From the IMG/VR virus record IMGVR_UViG_3300037189_021352, positions 62,001 through 126,000 of that record: 64,000 bases of DNA; one strand, given 5' to 3'. The translations under genes and the position numbers were made by a program. The notes below the pieces were generated by a model. It did no database searches. It was not told where the DNA came from and was given only the letters and a program-made list of their open reading frames with translations. Origin of the DNA: a virus. This document shows positions 24,280 through 32,128 of the stretch, piece after piece (positions within the stretch are counted from its first letter, which is position 1; each line of letters begins with the position of its first letter).

Positions 24280-24962
24280 AAAAAATAACAGCAGTAATTG
24301 CCACACAGGCAAAATCTATTCAAGAATTTGAAAAACGACCCATTTTTAAATCTTTACAACGACATCATGATTCTAAAGATTTATTTTCAGCTGGTAAATT
24401 TGATTTTGTCTTAGTTAAAGACAATAAAGAGGGGTTGCCTAAAGTGTATAATAAATTTTTGCAAGATTCTAAATATCAAAAAGACATTCTTTTATTTGTT
24501 CATGATGACGTTGAATTAGAAGATTTGTTTTTGATAGAAAAATTGCAAAATTCACCCTACGAGGTTACCGGTTTGGCTGGTACTAAAAAAGCAAATTTAA
24601 ATAAACCACCCGGCTGGCATTTAATGAGCACAAAAGAAGACTGGGTAGGTGAAGTAGCCCATGCTGATTCCTCTGGAGTTTGGACGACAGTTTTTGGTCC
24701 AACTAATTCCAGGGCTTTATTAATAGACGGACTTTTTATAGCAGTAGATGTTAAAGCTATAAATGAAAAAAATGTTTCATTTAATGAAAAATTTGAATTT
24801 CATCATTATGATTTATCTTTTTGTTTAGATTGTAACAAAGCCAAGGTAAAAATAGGAGTTTTGCCTATTAGAGTCATACATCACGGTTTGGGCGACAGTA
24901 TGCTTTCAGAAGAATGGAAAGTTAGTGCTGAAATCTTTAAACAAACCTACGGTACAAATTAA
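24276..24962 (+). CDS. StrF-like glycosyltransferase (GT2-like, Glyco_tranf_2_5)
   Basis: 228 residues. Features of the StrF-type GT-A group are ILLFVHDDVELED (acidic donor site near 70-82), VTGLAGTKKAN, VWTTVFGP, LLIDGLFIAVDV, then FHHYDLSFCLDCNKAKVK and IRVIHHGLGD (the last His region is conserved). It should transfer a sugar from a nucleotide donor. It overlaps the amidotransferase gene by four bases (ATGA) and lies between it and the DUF366 gene, so it is part of the deazaguanine transcription unit. It might glycosylate a modified base or another target; that is an inference. Confidence 0.7.
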   Translation: MKKITAVIATQAKSIQEFEKRPIFKSLQRHHDSKDLFSAGKFDFVLVKDNKEGLPKVYNKFLQDSKYQKDILLFVHDDVELEDLFLIEKLQNSPYEVTGLAGTKKANLNKPPGWHLMSTKEDWVGEVAHADSSGVWTTVFGPTNSRALLIDGLFIAVDVKAINEKNVSFNEKFEFHHYDLSFCLDCNKAKVKIGVLPIRVIHHGLGDSMLSEEWKVSAEIFKQTYGTN

Positions 24963-24984
24963 AAATTACATTTACAATAAACAC

Positions 24985-25578
24985 ATGAGTAGATCAAAAA
25001 TATACAAAGATGAAGATTATGATGGATCTTTGATTCACGGACGATTTGGGTATAAAATTTTTCGTAAGAATTATAATCCATTAGGGGTGATTCATATTAC
25101 CAGGGGCAATATGGATGTTAAAGACAATTTAATTGATTTAGAAGATAAATTAACAAATGATTTCATTTACTCCGAAGATGCTTTGAGTATTTGTTGGGAG
25201 ATTCCTAACATGAATCCGACAGGAGCTGTATTCTTTCAAAGACTTTTTATGCAAGAAATTGCTAATCTTTTTAGAACAGATCAATTCGGAATTTACGATC
25301 TTTATGTTGACGGAGATGATTTAATGTTGCGTAAAAAAGGCATGGGTGAAAATAACAGAGAAGAATTCGGTAAGGCCAGTGTCAGTATCACTAAGGTAAC
25401 AGACAATATTGCACTGGGTCATATTGGTATCAACATCTCCGCAGGATCAAGAGCTCCTAGTTTTGCTTTTTCACTATATTTGACAGATGAAAAAGTAGAT
25501 GAATTGGCCAGTGTAATTGAAGAAATTTTCTATGATATTCTTCAAGATTGTTTTATAGCTACTACCAAGGTGATTTAA
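24985..25578 (+). CDS. DUF366 family protein
   Basis: 197 residues from the ATG at 24985, chosen because MSRSKIYKDEDYDGSLI aligns with the family's YDGS start. An upstream frame from 24925 overlaps the transferase gene. It follows archaeal DUF366 (for example the Pyrococcus PH1223 protein) in YDGSLIHGRFGYKIF, HITRGNMDVKDNLIDLED, the DALSICWEI region and SITKVTDNIALGHIGINIS. The family's function is not known to me. The position two genes after the Gat-QueC pair, coupled by TAATG to the next gene, suggests a role near 7-deazaguanine metabolism. This is an inference from context only. Confidence 0.75.
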   Translation: MSRSKIYKDEDYDGSLIHGRFGYKIFRKNYNPLGVIHITRGNMDVKDNLIDLEDKLTNDFIYSEDALSICWEIPNMNPTGAVFFQRLFMQEIANLFRTDQFGIYDLYVDGDDLMLRKKGMGENNREEFGKASVSITKVTDNIALGHIGINISAGSRAPSFAFSLYLTDEKVDELASVIEEIFYDILQDCFIATTKVI

Positions 25579-25967
25579 TGATTAAGAAAAAATATAATGA
25601 TGATTTATTTGTGTATCTTGATTGGCTTCTTAAAAAACCAATCAAGGATTTACAATTGCAAAATGTGCCGTCTACTTTTATCACCAATAGATGGTTGTCT
25701 ATGACAAATGTAGATATAACAAATATTGTTAATACAACATTTAATAGATGGCTTTTGTCTAAAAATTTTAGTTCAGACAATTCATTGGCTTCTAAATTTT
25801 ATCGGATAGTAATTCCTAAATTTAATAAAAGAATATCTTATATTAAAAAACCAACTCTAGAAAATTCCAAGGATATTGAAGATGTTTCTTATCTTGCAAA
25901 AAATTTAGAAATGTCTCAAAAAGAAATAGAAATGTATAATCAAACCCTTGATTATTTAAACCTTTAA
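25578..25967 (+). CDS. 62: Probable sliding-clamp loader small subunit gp62-like
   Basis: 129 residues from the ATG at 25578 (TAATG overlap with the DUF366 gene). It resembles the short gp62 proteins of T4-like cyanophages more than T4's own 187-residue version: FVYLDWLLKK, STFITNRWLSM, YRIVIPKFNKRISYIKK, then EMSQKEIEMYNQTLDY. In those proteins an NR-x-LS-like element and a K-rich stretch occur in the same order. It would assemble with gp44 (40196) to load the gp45 clamp. In T4 genes 44 and 62 are adjacent; here they are 14 kb apart. Moderate confidence from motif order alone. Confidence 0.55.
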   Translation: MIKKKYNDDLFVYLDWLLKKPIKDLQLQNVPSTFITNRWLSMTNVDITNIVNTTFNRWLLSKNFSSDNSLASKFYRIVIPKFNKRISYIKKPTLENSKDIEDVSYLAKNLEMSQKEIEMYNQTLDYLNL

Positions 25968-25981
25968 TTTAATTATTTTTT

Positions 25982-26365
25982 ATGATAGATAGACCTGTAA
26001 ATTTAGAAGATCGAATTGGAGGCAAAATAGAAATAGAACATTATCAGGGCAATGATTTTGAATTAGAAGATTGGGTATTAGATAAGGTATTAGATAATAT
26101 TTTAATGGTTCAGTATGTGGACATTAATGAGGCCGGCACAGAAATTAAAAGAGGTAGTTTATGGATACCTATCGGAGCAGTTCAACATACTTGGAGGGTT
26201 GCTAAAGTTATTAAAGCCGGACCGGATTGTAAAACTGTAAAAGAAGGAAATTATATTGTTTTTCCTAATGATAGAGGTTTAAAAGTGGCAAATCTTAACG
26301 GATTAAAAAATGTAGCTTTCTTGAATGAAGACCGTATTTTTGGGGTCTGTAATCCAAAGATATAA
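25982..26365 (+). CDS. GroES-like co-chaperonin (gp31-type)
   Basis: 127 residues. The C-terminal part follows the GroES pattern by eye: VLDNILMVQYVDINEAGTEI, RGSLWIPIGA, WRVAKVIKAGPDCKTVKEG, NYIVFPNDRGLKV, then AFLNEDRIFGVC, corresponding to the GroES barrel with its mobile loop (about 47-60). T4 gp31 replaces GroES on host GroEL to fold gp23. A 35-residue N-terminal extension (IDRPVNLEDRIGGKIEIEHY) is not typical. It is placed among replication genes, not near gene 23. Function is likely but not proven. Confidence 0.6.
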   Translation: MIDRPVNLEDRIGGKIEIEHYQGNDFELEDWVLDKVLDNILMVQYVDINEAGTEIKRGSLWIPIGAVQHTWRVAKVIKAGPDCKTVKEGNYIVFPNDRGLKVANLNGLKNVAFLNEDRIFGVCNPKI

Positions 26366-26369
26366 TTAA

Positions 26370-26753
26370 GTGAATTTATCTTCTAATGGTTTATCTAGTT
26401 TATTGGAAGCTAATGTAGTGGAATTAAAATTTATAAGAAGACATCCGATTCAAGGCAAACCTATAACCAGACGAATGTTGGCCTCTTTAAACTCTGCAAT
26501 ATTAGATTCAGATCTAGGAAGGACTGTTTTAAATTTTAAACCACCTACCAGAGCACCATCTTACAATCCTAGTAATTATAATTTAATAACTGTATTTGAT
26601 ATTTTTATGCAAGATTGGAGATCTATACCAGCAGATAAAGTAGAAGTAATAAGAGTTCTTCCTTCAGATCCAGTAACAGATTTTTGGGAATATTTTTTTA
26701 CTTCTTTAGCAAAAATGACACCAGCTCAAAAAGCTGCCTTTATGGATCAATAA
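26370..26753 (+). CDS. Conserved T4-like hypothetical protein
   Basis: 127 residues, starting with GTG at 26370. I do not recognise a named function. The pattern resembles a hypothetical protein of T4-like cyanophages: VELKFIRRHPIQGKPITRRM, LNFKPPTRAP, YNLITVFDIFMQDWRSIP, then FWEYFFTSLAKMTPAQKAAF. It is probably a small SH3/Sm-like beta-barrel with a helical tail. Its stop overlaps the next start (TAATG). Four bases separate it from the GroES-like gene, so the group is one operon. Confidence 0.6.
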   Translation: MNLSSNGLSSLLEANVVELKFIRRHPIQGKPITRRMLASLNSAILDSDLGRTVLNFKPPTRAPSYNPSNYNLITVFDIFMQDWRSIPADKVEVIRVLPSDPVTDFWEYFFTSLAKMTPAQKAAFMDQ

Positions 26754-27109
26754 TGAATATTAACAACACACCACTCGAAGAAGCTTGTAAATTTCTTTTG
26801 CAAAAAAATATATCTTTAGAAGTTAATAATAAAATTTTTAAATCTGGAAAATTATTACTTTTTTATCAAAAAAATTTTTATTTAACTTTTGTTTTAAATT
26901 CCAACAAAAAAGATAAAGATAAAGTAGAAATACCAATACCCTTTGAAACAGAAACTCATTTTGAAGACAATTTAATTTATTTTGATTATCGAATAAAAAC
27001 ATTAAGCAAACTGGCACCGGACATGGAAAATTATTTAAAAATATATCCATCAAAAGTAGCCAGTAATAAGTATTGGGATACTATATTAACTATCAATGCA
27101 AGTAATTAA
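26753..27109 (+). CDS. Hypothetical protein
   Basis: 118 residues from the ATG at 26753, chosen for its TAATG overlap with the upstream stop; an upstream frame from 26684 lies inside the previous gene. Not recognised. It appears mixed alpha/beta with a Lys/Asp-rich turn (NSNKKDKDKVEIPIPFE) and a C-terminal KLAPDMENYLKIYPSKV. It overlaps the next gene by 14 bases, so translation is probably coupled. Confidence 0.6.
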   Translation: MNINNTPLEEACKFLLQKNISLEVNNKIFKSGKLLLFYQKNFYLTFVLNSNKKDKDKVEIPIPFETETHFEDNLIYFDYRIKTLSKLAPDMENYLKIYPSKVASNKYWDTILTINASN

Positions 27110-27356
27110 AACAGTTTTAATTTATAGTGTATATTCTGGTTCTTTTTATGAATTACCAGAATCAGACGTTCTTCTATTAGATATTGGACATTTACCTTTA
27201 ATTAAGAAACCTAATAAATGCAATAAATGTTATCATAGAGGTTTTGTTGGAAGAGATTCTTTAAATTTAACATATTCCCCTTGTTTGTGCGTGCAAAAAG
27301 TCTTAAATTTTGATATTCTTAAGAAGCTTGAAAACAAACATTCCAGACTTTCTTGA
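27096..27356 (+). CDS. Small zinc-ribbon-like protein
   Basis: 86 residues, function unknown. A cysteine group is present: CNKCYHRGFVGRD, then YSPCLCV, giving CxxC and CxC pairs about 20 residues apart. This fits a zinc ribbon of the kind seen in small phage proteins with the motif KCxxRGFxGRD. The N-terminal half is beta-rich (VLIYSVYSGSFYELPE). It overlaps the helicase frame by up to 47 bases and may be co-translated with it. Confidence 0.6.
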   Translation: MQVIKTVLIYSVYSGSFYELPESDVLLLDIGHLPLIKKPNKCNKCYHRGFVGRDSLNLTYSPCLCVQKVLNFDILKKLENKHSRLS

Positions 27357-29004
27357 TTTTTTTCCAACAAGTAAAGGTGAATCACCTAGATTGCAACAGA
27401 TACAAGGGTTAAATGCTATTCGTAAAGCATTTCAATCTGGTAAAAAATATGTTATAGCCAGACTACCAACAGGTTCTGGTAAATCCCATATAGCTACAGC
27501 CATAGCTAGATCATCAAAAAGTATAGATTCAGAACGTAGGATTCTTTTAGAAAATTATGAAGCTTTTCGTAAAGATAAAAGTGGTAATTGGATAAATGAT
27601 ACTATTTTTAAAGAAAAAGAATCTTTTGGGGCATTTATATTAACCATTACTAGATCTTTACAGGACCAGTACACAGATTTATTTCCAGAACAATTAGCAG
27701 TTAAGGGTCAAAGTAATTATCAATGTGATGTTGATAAAAATTTAACAATAGATTTTGCACCCTGTATTTTTACTCCAGATTTAAAACAAGAATGTTTTAA
27801 AGCAGATAGATGTCCTTATCACAAAGCTCGTAAAAACGCTATAGCATCTCAAGATCCAATTTTAAATTATCGAGTATTTTTCAATTTGCCTCCTTTTTTA
27901 CAACGAAGGGAATATATTATTTGTGATGAAGCAAAAGAACTAGAAAAAGAATTAGTAGGTCAATATTCTATTACAATTAATTATGCTCAATTACTTTCAG
28001 AAGAGATATCATTTAAAAAAATAGTTTCAGATGATAATGAAGAAGCATTCTTGTGGCTACAAGACATTTTTTTACAATTAAAAAATCAAACAGCTGATTT
28101 AAAACACAAGTTATCTTTAATGAATAACAAGGGAAGTGTTTTAGAAGGTATTCTATTTAAGACAGCCCAACGACTCGGAAAATTAAACAATTTATACAAT
28201 TCAGTTTGGGATATAGTTGAGATTTGGCACGAGTGTGAATTTTTAGTAGAAAGCAAAGATTCTAAATCAGTGACATTTGTACCCTTTAATGTCAAACCAA
28301 TAGCTCAACGTATTTTTAATCAAGCAGATAAAGTTTTATTAACTTCTGCAACTATTAGTGATCCAGAGGAATATGCTCGTAGCCTAGGAATTAAAAAAGA
28401 TGAATATGCAGTTGTAGATATTTCATCAGTTTTTGATCCTTTAAAATCACCAATTTATTGTTCATCAAAATATAGTTTGTCATTTAAAACACTAGAAGCC
28501 AATCTTCCTAAGGTAGTAAACATGGTGGCAGAAATATGTGACATGCATAAAGGACAAAAGGGATTAATTCATACACACACTAATCAAATTACAGAATTTG
28601 TAAAGAAAAAATTAGGCAAAAATCAAAGATTTTTATTCAGAGAAGTTGGTATTTCCAATCAAGACATTATAGATGAACATCGTATTCGAAAAGAAGAAGA
28701 TACAATTTTGGTCAGTCCATCTTTGGACACCGGAGTAAGTTTAGATGATGATCTTGGTAGGTTTCAAATTATTATTAAGGCACCTTATTTGCCGTTAGGT
28801 TCTAAAAGAATTAAGAAAATCTTTGATAAAAGTCCGCGTTATTATAGCATGTCTATGTTAGACACTTTAATTCAAATGTGTGGAAGATGCACAAGATCTA
28901 AAGATGATTATTCCGTAACTTATATTTTAGATGGAGCAGCAGTCAAGGCAATCACTACCAATAAAACTCATTTGCCTAAATATTTCTTAGATAGATTCAT
29001 GTAA
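27310..29004 (+). CDS. DinG/Rad3-family DNA helicase with Fe-S cysteines
   Basis: 564 residues if started at TTG 27310; TTG 27328 is also possible and no ATG is available. Walker A is PTGSGKS (53-59). Four cysteines that may hold a 4Fe-4S cluster are C139, C152, C162 and C168. Motif II is ICDEAKEL, with DEAK (206-209) instead of the family's usual DEAH. Domain 2 has VLLTSATISDP, GLIHTHTN, PSLDTGVSLDDDLG and MCGRCTRSKDD (motif VI). It should be a 5'-3' helicase acting in repair or recombination. The weak start codon suggests low expression or coupling to the overlapping upstream gene. Confidence 0.85.
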   Translation: MIFLRSLKTNIPDFLDFFPTSKGESPRLQQIQGLNAIRKAFQSGKKYVIARLPTGSGKSHIATAIARSSKSIDSERRILLENYEAFRKDKSGNWINDTIFKEKESFGAFILTITRSLQDQYTDLFPEQLAVKGQSNYQCDVDKNLTIDFAPCIFTPDLKQECFKADRCPYHKARKNAIASQDPILNYRVFFNLPPFLQRREYIICDEAKELEKELVGQYSITINYAQLLSEEISFKKIVSDDNEEAFLWLQDIFLQLKNQTADLKHKLSLMNNKGSVLEGILFKTAQRLGKLNNLYNSVWDIVEIWHECEFLVESKDSKSVTFVPFNVKPIAQRIFNQADKVLLTSATISDPEEYARSLGIKKDEYAVVDISSVFDPLKSPIYCSSKYSLSFKTLEANLPKVVNMVAEICDMHKGQKGLIHTHTNQITEFVKKKLGKNQRFLFREVGISNQDIIDEHRIRKEEDTILVSPSLDTGVSLDDDLGRFQIIIKAPYLPLGSKRIKKIFDKSPRYYSMSMLDTLIQMCGRCTRSKDDYSVTYILDGAAVKAITTNKTHLPKYFLDRFM

Positions 29005-29015
29005 GTAATACTCTA

Positions 29016-30188
29016 ATGAGAAAATATACATATCACGGTGAAATAATGACTATGGTTGAAAGTTTTACAGCAGCTTTCAATGACATTATTGTTAAAGGAT
29101 ATGATAAATCTCGAATAGTTATTCCAGATAGTGATAAAAAAGTACGATTTGTTTATGCACCTAAGCAGAGAGTTTATGAATCCTTAAACACTCCCGGACC
29201 GGGTGGAATATCTGTACCCGTAGTTTCTATCAGTCAAGGAAGTATAACCAGAGACAAAACTAGGGTTTTTAATAAAAATCAAGGATTTCAAATACCTTAC
29301 CACTCCACCGGCGAATCAGATGAAATCATTAAAAATATATCTCAACCGGTTCCTATCAATTTGACAATTAATATGTCAATTATGACAAAGTATCAGGAAC
29401 ATATGGATCAAATTATTAGCAATTTTGTTCCTTACTGTGACCCTTATGTAATTATTTCTTGGAAATTTCCAGTTTTACCTGATTCCACAATTCCTTATGA
29501 AATAAGATCAGAAGTTTTATGGGATGGCATGATAAAAACCACTTACCCAACAGAGTTACAACCAAATGCTCCGTTCAGACTTACCGCAGATACCTCTTTT
29601 ACTATCAAGGGTTGGTTGTTCAAAAACAATGAGGAAGCTTATAATAAAATTTATTACATTAATAGTGATTTTTCACCAGTAGATCAAACATTTTTATTAG
29701 AACAATTACAAACAGAAACAACACATATATCAGCTGCACCACATATTAAAAGTGCTTCACCTTATCGGTTATCATTTTGGACAGAAAACTTGCCTTATTC
29801 ATCTTTAAATATTTTTGATATAGATTTATATGGCAAATATTTTTTTGATATACAGGGTTTGTATTTAAGTGCCTCAAATAATGAGATGTTGCAAGGTATG
29901 CAACTGCATGATTTCTTTAGTTTGAGACCAAAATTGTCAGCAAATAATCCACCTTTTTATGCTTTAGAGCTATCAGGATTTAAAGTTGAATCAGATCATT
30001 ATATAAAATTTGAAATACCGCAAATACCATTAACTAGTGGAACATTTGATATTATAGCAGTCAATGAAGCGGGTTATGGTAAATTAACAACTGGTAGTTT
30101 AAGACAATCTATTAGTTCGTGGTCTGGGTGGACCTTAGAACAACCTCCTTATTCCTCCGGAATTTTTGTGACTCTTTTTGAAGCTTAA
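29016..30188 (+). CDS. 15: Tail completion/proximal sheath stabiliser gp15-like
   Basis: 390 residues; T4 gp15 is 272, so about 120 extra residues lie at the C-terminal side. YTYHGEIMTMVESFTAAFND (4-23) fits the gp15 start of T4-like cyanophages (YFYHETIRNVVVAFGTLFNN). FVYAPKQRVYE and PVPINLTINMSIMTKYQEHM with the QIISNFVPYCDPYV helix match the core gp15 signature. A DTSFTIKGWLFK strand closes the core. I keep the ATG at 29016 because the aligned N terminus needs it, although an ATG at 29046 has a better Shine-Dalgarno. The role is capping the tail tube and sheath. The C-terminal part looks like an added beta-sandwich. Confidence 0.78.
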   Translation: MRKYTYHGEIMTMVESFTAAFNDIIVKGYDKSRIVIPDSDKKVRFVYAPKQRVYESLNTPGPGGISVPVVSISQGSITRDKTRVFNKNQGFQIPYHSTGESDEIIKNISQPVPINLTINMSIMTKYQEHMDQIISNFVPYCDPYVIISWKFPVLPDSTIPYEIRSEVLWDGMIKTTYPTELQPNAPFRLTADTSFTIKGWLFKNNEEAYNKIYYINSDFSPVDQTFLLEQLQTETTHISAAPHIKSASPYRLSFWTENLPYSSLNIFDIDLYGKYFFDIQGLYLSASNNEMLQGMQLHDFFSLRPKLSANNPPFYALELSGFKVESDHYIKFEIPQIPLTSGTFDIIAVNEAGYGKLTTGSLRQSISSWSGWTLEQPPYSSGIFVTLFEA

Positions 30189-30195
30189 AAATTTA

Positions 30196-30217
30196 ACAAA
30201 TAATGTTGTTTATTTGT
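30196..30217 (+). other. AT-rich inverted repeat between gp15 and portal genes
   Basis: An 8-bp stem (30196-30203 with 30210-30217) and a 6-base loop in the 55-base gap before the portal gene. It is AT-only except for one G-C pair and has no T tract after it, so it is unlikely to be a strong terminator. It could be an RNA processing or translation signal. Confidence 0.35.
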
Positions 30218-30243
30218 ATATTACAGTAATTATATAAGTACAT

Positions 30244-32115
30244 ATGGCCGACCTTCTCGCTACACCTGATAGAAATTCTAGTTCTAATCGCAATTTTATA
30301 TCCAGCATTTTGCAAAGATTGCCTTATGTTTCTACAGAAATAGAAGCAGATACAAATAATCCAAAGTATGAATTATTTGACAGACTTTCTAAAAGAACAG
30401 AATTCAGATTACTGAAACAATCTGTAATTACGGGTGGAGCAATGCAAAGTGAGTATGGTTCGGGTTCTGGTGGCCACGGTTCCATAACATCTCACAGTCC
30501 TTATCACAAATATTTATATGCAAATATAGACACAGACAAGATAAGAAGAATATCTGAATATAGGCGCATGGCTTCATTTGCAGAAGTAGCTGATTGCCTA
30601 GATGAAATTTGTGATGAATTCATCGTTAAAGACGAAAATGGTCATATTTTACATTTAAATTTTTCTAATTTTTGTGATTTATCTTCTGAAGAAAAAATTG
30701 AATTAAAAAAAGAATATGAAAAGTTTGTCAATATTTATGATTTAGAACATAAAGGATGGGGGTATTGCAGACAATTATTAGTAGAAGGGGAAATTTTCTT
30801 TGAAAATATTACATATAAAGATAAACATGAGTATGGAATTATTGGAGTATTATCCATACCCGGAGAATTAATTAATCCCTGTTATGATAACATACAGAAT
30901 AATGTTATAGAAAATTTTACGTTTCAAAAACCAATTAATTTACAACAACAAGCAACACAGCCTCTTTCTCAGCAGCAAGCTAATAAAAATCCGGTCAATG
31001 CCTTGCAACAACAAATAGTAACTCTTCAGGCTAATCAGGTTACCTACATGAATTCTGGTTTGTGGAATGAAGACCACAGCATAAGAATTCCTTTTATAGA
31101 AAATTGCAGAAGATCTTATAAAATGTTATCTCTTTGTGAAGATGCTATTATTATATATCGTCTTGTAAGAGCACCAGAACGATTAAAATTTACCATAGAT
31201 GTAGGCAATATGCCTCCTTACAAGGCAGAAGCCTATATGAAGGGATTAATGCAACAATATTATTCTAAGCAGGTTTATGATGGTGGTGTTAATTCTACAG
31301 GACCAGTCAGCAATTCTTACAATCCTCAATCTATGTTAGATAGTTACTGGTTTGCTCGCAAGCCAGGTGAGGTCGGATCAGATGTTCAGGTCTTGCAAGG
31401 AGGAGACAACCTTGGCAAATTAGATGATCTGATGTATTTTGTAGGTAAATTGTATAAGAGTTTAAAAGTACCTATGTCTCGTTTAAATCCTAATGAGACC
31501 TTTAAAGACGGGTCTGAAATTCTTAAAGAAGAATTGAGATTTGCTAAGTTTATAATTCGCTTACAGAATCAAGTAGCGGCTGGTATTAAAAACGCTTTTA
31601 TCAGTCATTTAAAAATTAAAGGTTGGTGGAAAGAATACAAACTTCATGAGTCTTATATAAATTTAGAATTTAATGCCCCTTCTAATTTCTTTGCTATTCG
31701 CCAACAACAAATGGCAGAATTGAAACAGAAGAACTTTTCAGATATGTCTCAAAATGAAGGCATATCAAATATCTTTGCTCAACGTCATTATCTCGGATAT
31801 AGTGATGCCAAAATTAGTGAGAATATGGAATGGCAACGCAAAGAAGCAGGCTTTAAATGGGAATTAGCTCAAATAGCTAATGCTGGTCCCAACTGGAGAG
31901 AACAAATTGAAGCCGCTCAGCAAGCATCTTTGGAAAATCAAGGAGGAGCTCAATCCGGGTTTGAAGGTGGTGGAGGAGCTGGAGCGTCAGCTATTCCAGA
32001 ATTTGGCAATGTTAGTGGAGCCAATACTCCAGAAACACCTACCAGTGAAGTACCAGCTCCCGCAGGAGAAGCAACACCTACATCATTAGAGACTCCACCT
32101 GGACCAGCTACTTAG
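30244..32115 (+). CDS. 20: Portal protein gp20
   Basis: 623 residues; T4 gp20 is 524. It forms the 12-subunit portal at the capsid vertex used for DNA packaging and tail attachment. T4-type portal segments are IRRISEYRRMASFAEVADCL (about 101-120), GWGYCRQLLVEGEIFFENI, SIPGELINPCYDN, YMNSGLW, DAIIIYRLVRAPERLKFTID, YKAEAYMKGLMQQY, PMSRLNPNETFKDGSEI and EILKEELRFAKFIIRLQ. The C terminus carries a Gly/Ala/Pro/Thr-rich tail (GGGGAGASAIPEFG onward). It follows a 55-base gap after gp15, and the gp13-like gene begins 13 bases after it. Confidence 0.93.
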   Translation: MADLLATPDRNSSSNRNFISSILQRLPYVSTEIEADTNNPKYELFDRLSKRTEFRLLKQSVITGGAMQSEYGSGSGGHGSITSHSPYHKYLYANIDTDKIRRISEYRRMASFAEVADCLDEICDEFIVKDENGHILHLNFSNFCDLSSEEKIELKKEYEKFVNIYDLEHKGWGYCRQLLVEGEIFFENITYKDKHEYGIIGVLSIPGELINPCYDNIQNNVIENFTFQKPINLQQQATQPLSQQQANKNPVNALQQQIVTLQANQVTYMNSGLWNEDHSIRIPFIENCRRSYKMLSLCEDAIIIYRLVRAPERLKFTIDVGNMPPYKAEAYMKGLMQQYYSKQVYDGGVNSTGPVSNSYNPQSMLDSYWFARKPGEVGSDVQVLQGGDNLGKLDDLMYFVGKLYKSLKVPMSRLNPNETFKDGSEILKEELRFAKFIIRLQNQVAAGIKNAFISHLKIKGWWKEYKLHESYINLEFNAPSNFFAIRQQQMAELKQKNFSDMSQNEGISNIFAQRHYLGYSDAKISENMEWQRKEAGFKWELAQIANAGPNWREQIEAAQQASLENQGGAQSGFEGGGGAGASAIPEFGNVSGANTPETPTSEVPAPAGEATPTSLETPPGPAT

Positions 32116-32128
32116 GATAAGTAGTTAC

